Shown: positions 12,675 to 24,872 of the stretch, piece by piece | Layout: every line of letters starts with the position of its first letter | Numbering within the stretch: position 1 is the stretch's first letter | Assembly: GCF_000004195.4 (NCBI RefSeq) | Contig: NC_030677.2 | Span: forward strand, 199,677,743-199,741,742 | DNA length: 64,000 bases | Direction of reading: 5' to 3' | From: Xenopus tropicalis | Taxonomy: Eukaryota > Chordata > Amphibia > Anura > Pipidae | Position numbers and translations under genes: made by a program | The notes under the pieces: model-generated | What the model saw: only the letters and a program-made list of their open reading frames with translations | Database searches by the model: none | Told to the model about the DNA's origin: nothing

Positions 12675-13166
12675 TAAGAAAGTAAATAGTAAGATATAAG
12701 TCAGTGAAAAGACCAGTCTTATCTCTCTGTCTATGGTGGGTGCAATGTGCCATGGGATTGTTATATTTGATGCCTATAATTACTTTTAGTCTTATTATTA
12801 CTGGTTGGAATAAATAATGACTATAAAATGTTTTTATGTGAAACCCTCATACACTGAACACCCTGTCCTAAGAGTGCTAGCTTCTGGCTGCAAATCAGAT
12901 ATGATAGAACCAGCAGTGATCCTACTGTATATAAGGTACCCCGACAAGCCTGAACCTAATGCACAACATCTTTTTCTACTCCTAAAAATAGGGCTGAATG
13001 GGAGCCACACCTTATTGTGCAATATCACTATCCCAAACTGACATTTGCTCTGTATTTTGGGATCTAAGCACAGTGCTCTTTACTCCATACACAGGGCAGG
13101 CTCTAACTTCATATGAGGTTTTGAGGTAAAGCAATCAAGCAATCTTTTCTTTTCCCATAGCTAGAG

Positions 13167-13790
13167 ATCTGGTATCTGGAAACCCATTATTCAGAAAGTC
13201 CAAATTACAAAAAAGCCATCAGATAATTCAATTTTTTAAAAATGATTTCCTTTTTCTCTGTAATAATAAAACAGTACCTGTACTTGATCCCAACTAAGAT
13301 ATAATTACCCCTTATTGGGGCAGAACAGCCCTATTGGGTTTATTTAATGGTTAAATGATTCCCTTTTCTCTGTAATAATAAAACAGTACCTGTACTTGAT
13401 CCCAACTAAGATATAATTACCCCTTATTGGGGGCAGAACAGCCCTATTGGGTTTATTTCATGGTTAAATGATTCCCTTTTCTCTGTAATAATAAAACAGT
13501 ACCTGTACTTGATCCCAACTAAGATATAATTACCCCTTATTGGGGCAGAACAGCCCTATTGGGTTTATTTCATGGTTAAATGATTCCCTTTTCTCTGTAA
13601 TAATAAAACAGTACCTGTACTTGATGCTAAGCTGTATGAATCCATATTGGAGCCAAAACAATCCTATTGGGTTTATTTAATGTTTAAATACATTTTTTAA
13701 TAGACTTAAGTTATGGAAATTTAAATTACTGAAAGATCCCTTATCTGGAAAACCCCAGGTCCCGAGCATTCTGGAAAACAGGTTCCATAT
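13167..13790 (+). mobile_element. 113-bp-repeat element, copy 1 (4 units)
   Basis: Flanks carry degraded ATCTGGTATCTGGAAACCC and AAAACAGGTTCCAT ends of a TACAGGTATGGGA-terminated element. The interior has four tandem 112-113 bp units marked by CTCTGTAATAATAAAACAG. No ORF. Confidence 0.85.
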
Positions 13791-14470
13791 TTTTGCACAT
13801 ATTTTACTCTTTTCTTTTTAGAATTTGTAACATTTATAAACAAGAATTTTATCTATAATAAAACCTTTTTGTAGGGGAATGTATTAATTTTCATGAAAAA
13901 GTAGAAATCGAGTCATTTTGTGGTGCTAATTAGACTTTTAGCAAACACATTATGAGAGATAGAAAGCCCCCAGCTGATCTATAGCATTGATGTTAATACT
14001 GCTCTGTATTTATCTACAGGGGGGCCGTGACGATATCTCAGCGCTGTCATTTTTGGTCCAGTAGTCACAGCACCTGCGCTGAGCGCTGAAACCCCCACCA
14101 AGGCTTCACTGATCACAGAGATCGTTCTTCTTGCTCATCAAGTTTAGTTTGCAATTAGTTTAATTGTTCGTACACCAGATGGAGGACTTACAGCGGATCT
14201 CCCCAACACTTACAGTAGCAGCAAGAAATATTTTTACTCAGCAACAAATCAAGGATCTCGTTCTAGTTCTCCATTCTAGATTCTATCAACAATGTTCAGG
14301 ATGTGTGCGGAACGCTAAGGGGTCTGTCCGACTGCCGGAACACCGTGATATTTCACGTCATGGGATTAGTAGCTTAACCCAATTATATACCTTTTTCACG
14401 TAGTGATATTACTTGTTTCATGTCTTTTTTTGCCGCTACGGATTTAATTCCTGTTCATTAACCTCTATTA

Positions 14471-14641
14471 ACCTGTAGAACAACCTTCCTAATGCCGCAA
14501 CCCTTTAATACAGTTCCTCATGTTGTGGTGACCCCCCAACCATAAAATTATTCCTAAAACCATCGGAAATATGTGTTTTCCAATGGTCTTTGGCAACCCC
14601 TGTGAAAGGGTTGTTTGACCCCCAAAGATTGAGAACTGCTG
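14471..14641. mobile_element. SPIN-like non-autonomous hAT relic
   Basis: Reads AACCTTCCTAATGCCGCAAC then CCCTTTAATACAGTTCCTCA, a subterminal palindrome (ACCATCGGAAA / TTTTCCAATGGT), CCCCTGTGAAAGGGTTG and a right end GATTGAGAACTGCTG. I recognise these as the SPIN (Space Invaders) hAT family, known from frog, lizard and several mammals. It is about 170 bp, an internally deleted form. The left terminus is decayed and no 8-bp duplication was found. Identification is by recalled family sequence, not by search. Confidence 0.75.
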
Positions 14642-14661
14642 CTTTAGAATGTAAAAAGCAG

Positions 14662-15558
14662 TACAGGTATAGGACTTGTTATCCAGAATGCTTGGAACCT
14701 GGGGCTTTCCGAATAAGGGATCTTTCCATAATTTGGATCTCCATACCTTAAGTCTAATAAAAATCATTTAAACATAATTTAAACCCAATAGGCTTGTTGT
14801 GCCTCCAATAAGGGGTAATTATATCTTAGTTGGGATCAAGTACAGGTACTGTTTTATTATTACAGAGAAAAGGGAATCATTTAACCATTAAATAAACCCA
14901 ATAGGGCTGTTCTGCCCCCAATAAGGGGTAATTATATCTTAGTTGGGATCAAGTACAGGTACTGTTTTATTATTACAGAGAAAAGGGAATCATTTAACCA
15001 TTAAATAAACCCAATAGAACTGTTCTGCCCCCAATAAGCGGTAATTATATCTTAGTTGGGATCAAGTACAGGTACTGTTTTATTATTACAGAGAAAAGGG
15101 AATCATTTAACCATTAAATAAACCCAATAGGGCTGTTCTGCCCCCAATAAGGGGTAATTATATCTTAGTTGGGATCAAGTACAAGGTACTGTTTTATTAT
15201 TACAGAGAAAAGGGAATCATTTAACTATTAAATAAACCCAATAGGGCTGTTCTGCCCCCAATAAGGGGTAATTATATCTTAGTTGGGATCAAGTACAGGT
15301 ACTGTTTTATTATTACAGAGAAAAGGGAATCATTTAACCATTAAATAAACCCAATAGGGCTGTTCTGCCCCCAATAAGGGGTAATTATATCTTAGTTGGG
15401 ATCAGTACAAGCTCCATGTTTTATTATTACAGATAAAAAGGAAATAATTTTTAAAACTTAGAATTATTTTCTTATAATGGAGTCTATGGGAGATGGCCTT
15501 TCCATAATTCGGAACTCTCTGGATAATGGGTTTCCAGATAAGGGATCCCATACCTGTA
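14662..15558 (-). mobile_element. 113-bp-repeat element, copy 2 (6 units)
   Basis: Complete: TACAGGTATAGGAC at left and TCCCATACCTGTA at right, TA at both edges. Six tandem units in inverted orientation to copy 1, marked by CTGTTTTATTATTACAGAG. It starts 20 bp from the SPIN-like relic. Confidence 0.92.
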
Positions 15559-16267
15559 CAATATTTTACCAGAAGGCAAAACTTCCACTTTCAAATGTAG
15601 AGTGTGATGTGCAAAACACATGAACATCCTTTGGTATTAAAGTAAAAATGATTTTTGAAAGTGGAAGCTGCACAGAAGTAATTTCTTGAAGTTTCATTAC
15701 TCAGAGATACATTAGATAGCTTCCCAGGCCTGGTCCCATTAGGCAGATTTTATTTTATTTATGTATTTTCTCAACCTCAGTTATTAAGCATTAATGTTCA
15801 TTTATAGGCTAAGGAGATGGAATAACTATGACCAAGCTAAGGTCCTGTTAAGTCTTCTTTTTGCTTTTAATCATTGTGTAAATAAACAAGTCTATGTGAA
15901 TCTGAAGAAAGCTGTATGAAATGATTTTGAACTAATGGTTTCGTTAATGAACACTGCACCAAAGTGTGAGGCTGATCTGTCAATAAACATCACTGGGAAG
16001 AATCCCACAATTCAACAGAAATATACAGTTCATATGGAAAAAGCTCAAGTGAAGCTGTGGGTGTGCCATGGTGACTGGTTTGATGTACCCCAAGCTTTAG
16101 TAAATTCTTCTCCATCTGTGGCTCTTCTCTCTGCCCCTATAAACATGGCGGCATTCCTAACTACTGCAGTTTGCTGAGACCCCTGGGATGAAGGTAGGGG
16201 AAGTGAGTCAGCACTCAGCAACTAAACTGTATCACACAGTTTGGCTCAACTGCAGACTTTTTGTGCA
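15559..16267. other. Unique sequence, no gene seen
   Basis: Contains only a 14-bp inverted repeat (15582-15595 with 15654-15667) and an 80-codon ORF without recognisable features. Confidence 0.4.
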
Positions 16268-16402
16268 TCACACACACATACTGTATACACACATGCTGTA
16301 TCCACACAAACTGTATCCACACATACTGTATACACACATATACACACATACTGTATACACACAAACTGTATACACACATACTGTATACACAGACACACAC
16401 TT
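16268..16402. repeat. 16-17 bp minisatellite
   Basis: About eight units around ACACATACTGTATACAC, with CATGCTGTATCC variants, ending in a CA-rich run. Confidence 0.9.
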
Positions 16403-16635
16403 ACACCGCCCAGTGAAGTATTTGTACATGGGGGTTATGCATTTCTTCAGCTTTCAGCTGCCGAGATGCAAGTCCCATAACCGATATATGCAGTGCTGTA
16501 TTTAGGTGCGGTGCCCCCCCCGAATGCAGAAGTGACATCATATGCAGTGTATGCGTGGACGTCACTTCCAGCCATGTGGGACATTACTTTTGTATGATGT
16601 TATACTGGCTGTGGCACACAGTAAACCCTGTCACC

Positions 16636-16794
16636 CAGTGAGGTAGTGCCAGTATGTGCAGCATGGCATGGAGCTCTGTACTTACTACCTTGCCTATGGT
16701 ACCTACCCACCCTCTTTGCACCCACCCTCATTGCCCTCTGCACCTCACAAAGGATTTTTAATTTGGCACAGAATGCGGCTATGCCCCTGTTATA
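16636..16794 (+). repeat. Direct duplication, left copy
   Basis: Starts CCAGTGAGGTAGTGCCAGTA and ends TATGCCCCTGTTATA. It matches 17782-17923 closely in the same orientation. The TATC array begins immediately after it. Confidence 0.85.
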
Positions 16795-16798
16795 TCTA

Positions 16799-16835
16799 CA
16801 GTATCTATCTATCATCTATCTATCATGTATCTATC

Positions 16836-16866
<31 letters not shown>

Positions 16867-16875
16867 TATCAATCT

Positions 16876-16914
<39 letters not shown>

Positions 16915-16974
16915 TTCTATTTATCTATCTATCATCAATCTATCTATCTATCTATCATCTATCTATCATCATCA

Positions 16975-17025
<51 letters not shown>

Positions 17026-17089
17026 ATCTATCTATCTATATATATATATATATATGATCTATCTATCATCTATCTATCTATTATCTATC

Positions 17090-17124
<35 letters not shown>

Positions 17125-17135
17125 ATCAATCTATC

Positions 17136-17182
<47 letters not shown>

Positions 17183-17185
17183 ATC

Positions 17186-17220
<35 letters not shown>

Positions 17221-17231
17221 ATCAATCTATC

Positions 17232-17266
<35 letters not shown>

Positions 17267-17269
17267 ATC

Positions 17270-17300
<31 letters not shown>

Positions 17301-17311
17301 ATCAATCTATC

Positions 17312-17358
<47 letters not shown>

Positions 17359-17361
17359 ATC

Positions 17362-17392
<31 letters not shown>

Positions 17393-17426
17393 ATCAATCT
17401 ATCATCTATCTATCTATCTATCTATC

Positions 17427-17469
<43 letters not shown>

Positions 17470-17480
17470 ATCAATCTATC

Positions 17481-17559
<79 letters not shown>

Positions 17560-17573
17560 ATCATCTATCTATT
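16799..17573. repeat. TATC (GATA) tetranucleotide array
   Basis: Long ATCT/TATC array with regular ATCATCAATC and ATCATCATC interruptions and a short (TA)n patch near 17037-17055. Open frames of 133-323 codons through it are artefacts. Confidence 0.97.
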
Positions 17574-17781
17574 TTGCCCTGGGATTTACAAACATCCAAT
17601 CAGCTTTACACCTGTAGCTGTAACTGCTTCCTGCTTATGGGGGGGGGGGGGTAAAGTTTCTCCCCTCCCTCCCCGTGTCTCCATTTCTGCCCCCTACCCA
17701 GCACCTATATTGGCTAGAACAGACTGATGTGAACAAGAGCAGACAGAATACCCGTCCATCCCCTTCCCTTATTCAGATGTG

Positions 17782-17923
17782 CCAGTGAGGTAGTGCCAGT
17801 ATGTGCAGCACGGCATGGAGCTCAGTCCTACCTTACCTGCGGTACCTACCCACCCTCGTTGCACCCACCCTCATTGCCCTCTGTGCCTGCATTTGGCACA
17901 AAGTGTGCTATGCCCCTGTTATA
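17782..17923 (+). repeat. Direct duplication, right copy
   Basis: Second copy of 16636-16794 (CCAGTGAGGTAGTGCCAGTA ... TATGCCCCTGTTATA), with substitutions and small indels. The two copies bracket the TATC array and a G-run near 17640. Confidence 0.85.
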
Positions 17924-19288
17924 AGTGCTGTGAGAACTGACACTAAACAATGTGATATTTTTGCCTCTTAGTGCTGCTGAACTTGTGGCAGGGACATACA
18001 TAAATGACCACTTTTATCCCCCAGAATGATTTTAATAGAACTGATGTCTTGGAATTGTTAAATTACATTGTTAAATTCCCTTTCTTTTGCTTTGCATAAG
18101 TCTGCGGCACATGATTATCTGCTGACAGTGATAGACTCAGTAGAACATTTCTCCCTGACTCTCGCTTGTCAGAATTCTCCAATTAATGTTCTGAAATCCT
18201 CTGAAGTACATTGTGTCACTTTGGGGCATGCACCTTGTCATAAACTGCTTGGACAGCAGTGGGTTAAACAATTCTGCTGTGTTAGTAAGGGTGAAGCAGT
18301 CAGACAAGCACAGAAACTTCTGCTACATTTATTATAACATGGCAGGTAAGGCGGTCGGCCCCATACTGGCTCTCAGCTCAGACAGGAAGTAGGAAACAGG
18401 AACTGGATAATGAATCATAGACAAATGGCAAAACAGTAGGAATGCCCTTAATCAAAATGTCCACACAAGCAGAGGTTACTACATTCCTCCCTTTTTTTAG
18501 CAAAAGCTATATTTCAAAAATAAGTATATAACAACAAAAACACAAACACCTATAATTCTGTTGAAAGACTTTAAGGCTGGAGATGTCTTTAGTAAGCAAT
18601 AACATTGTGATATTATAAGTCCAGTCTCTGTGGAGCGTGTGTGCCTGTATACCTCCATTCAGCTGCACGGGTTGTAGCATACTAGCATTGTTTGTGTGGG
18701 GGCTACAGGTACACACTTTTATCTGGAACCAGATGATCCACATGAATGTGGCGGTTACCAATTTGCAAACGATAAGTCAGGAGACCAGAGACACCCTGAA
18801 TAACAAGCATCACAAACCAACACCTTATCACCTGGGTAAAGTTCTATCCCCTGTATGTAATAAAAGGCACTAAGTTTGTCCCGAAGCAGTAACCCATAGC
18901 AACCAATAAGATGTTTGCTAGTTGCTAAGGGTTACTGCTCCTGGAAAAGTCACTGCCTTTTTAAAACCAGTTCTGCTGGGGTAGTTTCAGTGACAGAATG
19001 TGGTGTATTCTGATAATTAAACAGAAAGCGGCACAGTCTCTGCTCTGCTGTAGTGCCAACTGACTCACTGGCAATCAGGGCCACCACCAGAAATCACGGG
19101 GCCCTCACAACAAAATTTTTTTGGGACCCCCTCCCACAGGGCCCCTCCCCCAATGGGCAATCCCATGCACAGTGCCCCCCATACATAGTGCCTCCCTAAA
19201 TATGATGGCCGGGGCCTGATGACAGGGCCCGTAATAGATTAAAGGGGGCAGAACTAGTCAGAAGACTGTAGCATGACCAGGCCTGCCT
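17924..19288. other. Mostly unique; small palindromic repeat fragments
   Basis: 18886-18946 is an imperfect palindrome (CAGTAACCCATAGCAACC / GTTGCTAAGGGTTACTG) like the core of other dispersed repeats here. 19076-19260, rich in GGGCCC, looks like a degraded element. No gene seen. Confidence 0.4.
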
Positions 19289-19565
19289 TTAAAGGAGAAG
19301 GAAAGGCTAAGTCACGAAGTAGAGTGAAAAAGCCGAAATTAAACTATAAAGTCGGCTTTTCACTCTACTGCGCATGCGATTGTCCCGGGAATTTGCAGGC
19401 AGCGTGAATACAGAAGGAGGAAACACTCGCTACAGCTACCCTGGGCTGGTGCTGTTTTCTCCTTACAGGGGCACCAGCCCGGGGTACAAGGTAAGAGATT
19501 AAAGTCACTGGGGGTGCCTTACATTTTGGCACCCCCAAGTGACTTAGCCTTTCCTTGTCCTTTAA
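19289..19565. mobile_element. T2/Kolobok-type TTAA MITE
   Basis: TTAAAGGAGAAGGAAAGGCT at left and AGCCTTTCCTTGTCCTTTAA at right, TTAA at both edges. An inner inverted repeat CACTGGGGGTGCC / GGCACCCCCAAGTG precedes the right end. Same terminal family as 7946-8387. Confidence 0.88.
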
Positions 19566-19738
19566 GGTCAGTGACACACGGGGAGATTAGTCACCGCGCG
19601 ACAAATCTTCGTTGTCGTGGGCGACTAATCTCCCCACAATGCCATCCCACCGGCTAGAATGTAAATCACCAGTGGGATGGCATTCACGGCGTCGCGATTT
19701 GCCGAAGTCGCCTGAAGTTTCCTCTCAAAGCCCGGGAC
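19566..19738. mobile_element. MITE abutting T2 (right end lost)
   Basis: Begins directly at the T2 TTAA: GGTCAGTGACACACGGGGAG, then GATTAGTCACCGCGCGAC, paired arms GACTAATCTCCCC and the GCCATCCCACCGGC palindrome. It stops at GAAGTTTCCTCTC without the expected second terminus. Confidence 0.65.
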
Positions 19739-19744
19739 GACTGG

Positions 19745-20032
19745 CCCCCTTCCTGGCAACTGTTTGTTTCACCCAAGCTTTCTTAAATGTTTGAACAGGT
19801 CGGTCAGCAGCACCATTTGAAGCTGGTTGATAAGGTGGGGTCAGCTTGTGCCTGATACCATTTTGTTTCAAAAACTATTGGAATTCCTGAGATGTGATAC
19901 CCATTATCAGAAACCAACTTCTTTGGCAAAGCATAGAATGCAAACAAATTACACGGTGAAGCAATTGTTTTTTCACTTGTAACTCATTTCAGTGGGTAGA
20001 ACCTCCAACCGTTTGGTATAGCTGTCTTTACC
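19745..20032 (-). pseudogene. Decayed Ty3/gypsy-type integrase core fragment
   Basis: Minus-strand translation across several frames gives integrase-core landmarks in the right order: DSYTK near 20030 (first catalytic Asp region), then LPKKLVSDNG near 19901-19935 (second Asp), then NGIRHKLTPPYQPASNG near 19810-19862, followed by a GAADR block where the catalytic Glu is usually found (here Asp). The frame is broken: a TAG stop at 19875-19877, a frameshift between about 19880 and 19900, and another stop or shift between the first two blocks. The C-terminal side is cut off by the MITE at 19566-19738. No LTR, RT or gag was recognised nearby. The integrase-like order of motifs is seen; assignment to Ty3/gypsy rather than another LTR group is inference. 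Confidence 0.72.
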
Positions 20033-20671
20033 CATTAGAAGTGTTTGCTGGTTGATTAACATATCAGCCAACTCAGCGCAACACACAGCTCTGTGTACCT
20101 GGTATAGGATTGTGTAGTGTCTAGCATTTCTGAGACATTTCATTGAAAAGGTATTCCATGTCAAACCTTCATTGCCTGTAGTGCTGTTCTGTCTTAGCCT
20201 ATTAAAAAGATTGCCCCCCCAGCAACACACGTTAAAAGTGATACTGCAGGTGAAGAATCTATCAAAGCCACTCTGTTCCAATGCAATGACTTCTGAACCA
20301 AGAATCTCCTAGAACTGACAGGCCTTTCATCCCAGGAATTTCAAACCTCTCATTCCAAACAGTTGAAAAAGTTCAGCACAATGATCTGAGGCATACATAT
20401 TCTTTAAATGTGTTACTTCCCCTTTAACCAATATAAATTGTATTTAAGAAATGTTATGCTCATGAAGATATAATATTAGTGGAATAATGTGGTTTAGTAT
20501 CTGAAAGTACCCAAGTAAACAAAGCCAAGGTTTTAGTGCAACGCAATAATTTTAGGATCTCAGTATGCAGCCCCTGTTTTCTCCAGTGGTACTAGTAACA
20601 TTGTAATTGGTCAGTTACACCCCCATCCATGATTTATTGTTTATTTTACCTTTCTTCTATATACTTATATC

Positions 20672-22112
20672 TACAGGAATGGGATCCGTTATCCGAAAAC
20701 CCGTTATCCAGAAAGTTCTAAATTACTTGAAAGGATGTCTCCCATAGACCTCATTATAAGCAAATAATTCAAATTTTTAGAAAATGATTTCCTTTTTCTC
20801 TTTAATACTAAAACAGTACCTGTACTTGATCCCAACTAAGATATAATTACCCCTTATTGGGGGCAGAACAGCCCTATTGGGTTTATTTAATGATTAAATG
20901 ATTCCCTTTTCTCTGTAATAATAAAACAGTACCTGTACTTGATCCCAACTAAGATATAATTACCCCTTATTGGGGGCAGAACAGCCCTATTGGGTTTATT
21001 TAATGATTAAATGATTCCCTTTTCTCTGTAATAATAAAACAGTACCTGTACTTGATCCCAACTAAGATATAATTACCCCTTATTGGGGCAGAACAGCCCT
21101 ATTGGGTTTATTTCATGGTTAAATGATTCCCTTTTCTCTGTAATAATAAAACAGTACCTGTACTTGATCCCAACTAAGATATAATTACCCCTTATTGGGG
21201 GCAGAACAGCCCTATTTGGTTTATTTCATGGTTAAATGATTCCCTTTTCTCTGTAATAATAAAACAGTACCTGTACTTGATCCCAACTAAGATATAATTA
21301 CCCCTTATTGGGGAGAGAACAGCCCTATTGGGTTTATTTCATGGTTAAATGATTCCCTTTTCTCTGTAATAATAAAACAGTACCTGTACTTGATCCCAAC
21401 TAAGATATAATTACCCCTTATTGGGGGCAGAACAGCCCTATTGGGTTTATTTCATGGTTAAATGATTCCCTTTTCTCTGTAATAATAAAACAGTACCTGT
21501 ACTTGATTCCAACTAAGATATAATTACCCCTTATTGGGGGCAGAACAGCCCTATTGGGGTTATTTAATGGTTAAATGATTCCCTTTTCTCTGTAATAATA
21601 AAACAGTACCTGTACTTGATCCCAACTAAGATATAATTAACCCTTATTGGGGGGCAGAACAATCCTATTGGGTTTATTTCATGTTTAAATGATTCCCTTT
21701 TCTCTGTAATAATAAAACAGTACCCGTACTTGATCCCAACTAAGATATAATTACCCCTTATTGGGGGCAGAACAGCCCTATTGGGTTTATTTAATGGTTA
21801 AATGATTCCCTTTTCTCTGTAATAATAAAACAGTACCCATACTTGATCCCAACTAAGATATAATTACCCCTTATTGGGGGCAGAACAGCCCTATTGGGTT
21901 TATTTAATGGTTAAATGATTCCCTTTTCTCTGTAATAATAAAACAGTACCAGTACTTGATCCCAACTAAGATATAATCACCTCTTATTGGTATCCGAACA
22001 ATCCTATTGGGTTTATTTTATGTTAAAATGATGGAGATTCAAATCACGACAAGACCTCTTATCCAGAAAACCCCAGGTCCCATGCATTCAGGATAACAGG
22101 TCCCATACCTGC
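20672..22112 (+). mobile_element. 113-bp-repeat element, copy 3 (11 units)
   Basis: Starts TACAGGAATGGGATCC and ends GGTCCCATACCTG. Eleven tandem units of 112-114 bp; measured spacing from 20901 to 21014 is 113. Units differ by few substitutions, for example ACCCGTAC or ACCCATAC for ACCTGTAC. Confidence 0.93.
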
Positions 22113-23092
22113 ATGTGCTATTTTTCTTTACCAAAGATTCCAAATTTTTCATGGGAGAATATGGTCCATATTCAGGGCGTGCAGCAGGCAAAATACCCAG
22201 TGGACATTACCCTATTGAGTAACACTGGGAACATTTTCCATTTGTGGGGTTTGTATGCACAGCACTTACTGATAATAATAAGAATAGCGAGAGACTGAGA
22301 GAATATGCACTTGTTTGAACAAGCCCTGAAAGGCAGAACGTGTCAATGTACTGAATGGAAGTGGTGGGCAATGAGAGCCTGAAGTGGTTTGTGCTATTAT
22401 CTCTAACATACCTACCTATCTCCTTCCCAGATAACAGGGCCTGCAGCTCCAGCAGTCTCTATATTTACTCACACGGGATAGGGACGGCCCCAGGAATGCA
22501 GCCTGCGTGTTTCTACTGCCTGGGAAAGGGAAAACCTGCCAGAGGGGTGGGCAAGAGACTCACACGAACACACTTTTGGGGGGGTTTCAGTGTTAATATT
22601 GCAGGAAAAACACGATATGTGCTGGTATCCATTAGATTTCCAGATTCATTGCCCACAGCATCTGTGAATGTTGATCATGAACTTCAATGCGGCGGTTGAA
22701 GAATTCTGGGAGTTGTAATGGCTCCTAAACCCGTCGTTGTAATTGGCCCTGGGGCCAAATGATCGAATAAGCTCGATATTACCCACCTTAAGTGGGCATA
22801 TCGGGAGAAAATCTGCTTGTCAGGCAACCTCTTAACATGTACAGTCAATGTATAATAGCGAAACAGCTGATAGACGAGCAAGGTGACCTTGGCTGGACAG
22901 AGGAGGCTGGAAATTTCAATCAGCTTGAGCTCTATGGCCCCAGTGAAGACTTTGCGGCCCACTTCATTTGTAACAATAGGCAGTTTCCTGCATCAATGGC
23001 ACTGCTACAAATTGATATATTAATGCATTAATCTGCTTAATTGGGCCCTGCAGTTAATAAATCCGACCCTACCCCGGGCAAAAGTGCATCTC
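22113..23092. other. No gene recognised
   Basis: Plus-strand ORFs at 22355-22699 and 22792-23031 lack recognisable family motifs. Treated as intronic or intergenic sequence. Confidence 0.4.
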
Positions 23093-23100
23093 CTGTGCTC

Positions 23101-23349
23101 CAGGGTTGGACTGGGAAAAATCCCGGTGGGCCCTGGCTCTAGTGGGCCCCGGCGGCCCAGACCCGACCCTTGCTGGCGCTCCCCCTCCCGACCGATCCTC
23201 CCCTGACGCGTCAAATTTACGCACTCGGAGGAGGACCGCGGGTGGGGGGGCCCTGCGAGGGGGGTTAGGGAATGTGCCTGGCTGGAGGCACCTGCAGGGC
23301 CCCTGGGACGGGAGCCCCGGTGGGCCCTTCACCCCCCAGTCCGACCCTG
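23101..23349. mobile_element. Non-autonomous hAT (CAGGGTTGGACTGGG)
   Basis: CAGGGTTGGACTGGG / CCCAGTCCGACCCTG inverted termini with a perfect 8-bp duplication CTGTGCTC (23093-23100, 23350-23357). GC-rich interior. Sister copy at 28812-29057. Confidence 0.95.
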
Positions 23350-23357
23350 CTGTGCTC

Positions 23358-24710
23358 CCTATATTTACTCCATAGATCTTAGTAATAACATGTAATCTAA
23401 CAACCATTAGCAACCAATCTGGAGTTAGCTTATACCTGTCTAGTTTAGCTGGAATAATGAAAGCAAATGTCTGATTGGTGGTTATGGGTTGCATTAAACA
23501 TTGTTTCATTTCAAACTAATATGGTACAAAGCCCACAATGATATGAATGTGCCTTTTGATGAACAGAAGGTGGTCTTGATTGAGATCCAGCAGGAAATAC
23601 ACCGTATGCCCAGGGAGAGGCAGGTTAGCAGTGAAATTCTAGCCCATGTGTACTATGTAAATGAGACAGGAGAGGAACTCCCTGGGAACTCCTGGATTAA
23701 ACCCCCCTCTCTAGAAACCAGACACTGGAAACTCAAATCACTCCCCTTCCCTTAAGGAAAAAAAAAAATAGGAGCGAGGAATGTAGCCTTTCCCTATGTG
23801 TCTTTACTCTACTCCTGCATCTCTCCAGTGCAATCTGCTCTAGTGTCCCCTTCTGCTATATGTATCTCAGCTTGGCCTGGCTGTGGGATTTTCATGAATA
23901 TCTTCTCCCCCCTTCTCCGTCCAAGCCATGCAATGTATGCAGAGAGGCCGGCCTGCAGATATTTCATTTTCTGCACATTCCCTTTACTTCTGGCTATTTG
24001 CCACGGCACAAGGCTTCACCGGGATAACCCACACTCTCTGCACAAGGGACAAGGTCAGTTACTTTGCACCCTAGCCTCCTGCTGCTGTTGCCCCTGTCAG
24101 GGCTTCATGAGATTTGACTGAGGAGAACCCCCTATAAATAAGTGAGCAAAGTCACTTTCAGCTTTAGCCCACAGTCTATTCCTGCTCCCTAAATCCAGAT
24201 CTCTCTTCTCCTTACTTCTTTCTATCTCCAGTTATTTCTCTCTCTTTCAATTTCTTCTATCTTCTTTTCCTTCATTCTCTCTGCCTTTCTCTCACTCACT
24301 TTTTCACACTCAGTTTTTCACTTTCTCCCTTTCCTTCCCAGTCTCTCTTCCCCCCCCCCTCACTTTTCCTCACTCCCTTTGCATAACTTCTTACTGTCAT
24401 GACCTATCACATGTTTCTAGCCCTTCTGTTGTTGTTGTTGTTGTTGTTGAACTATCTTGGAGTTGTATTCCAGGAAAACCCAATAAATAGGGGCAGATTT
24501 ATGAGTAGGGGTGAATTTGCAAAGAGCTTCCAATCAAAAATGCATTTTAAACAGTTTACTATAAGCTGGAAAATGAAAGCTAAATCCTAATTGGTTGCTT
24601 CTGGCAAATGCACTTGTGAAGTCCATAAAAAGAGTATAAAAACCTTCCCCATGGTCTTCTAGATCTTGTTGCATCTCAGCGCCCCCCCCCCCCCAATGGC
24701 TGTTATGCAC
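23358..24710. other. Unique sequence with polypyrimidine tract
   Basis: 23396-23495 is an imperfect palindrome (CCATTAGCAACCAATC / GATTGGTGGTTATGGG). 24178-24382 is a roughly 200-bp pyrimidine-rich stretch (TTC/CTC/TTT runs). 24427-24450 is (TTG)n. ORFs at 23501-23755 and 23798-24121 show no family match. Confidence 0.5.
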
Positions 24711-24872
24711 TAGGGGGTCATTTATCAACACTGAGCAAATAGGCCCATGGCAACCAATCAAATTGTTGCATTCATTGTTCTGCCTACAGCTGGCTAGAAA
24801 AAGCCAGTCACTGATTGGTTGCTATAGGTTACTGCCCACAGGCAAATTTTCCCAGTGTTGATAAATGACCCC
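24711..24872. mobile_element. Palindromic MITE, GGGGTCATTTATCAACACTG
   Basis: GGGGTCATTTATCAACACTG at left and its exact complement CAGTGTTGATAAATGACCCC at right. Inner arms CAACCAATCA / TGATTGGTTG extend the palindrome. No clear target duplication. Confidence 0.82.

Noticed and set aside
13167..15558. CRISPR-like regular repeats
   Set aside because: The 113-bp units are contiguous with no unique spacers, lie inside inverted-repeat transposons and are in a vertebrate genome.
15582..15667. 14-bp inverted repeat with 58-bp spacer
   Set aside because: Short, and expected by chance in 64 kb of AT-rich sequence; no duplication flanks it.
16646..17727. Plus-strand ORFs of Ile/Tyr/Leu/Ser repeats
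   Set aside because: Translation of the TATC microsatellite.
23798..24121. 107-codon ORF beginning with a hydrophobic segment, considered as a signal-peptide exon
   Set aside because: It does not resemble an ADAMTS first exon and has no conserved follow-on; likely chance.
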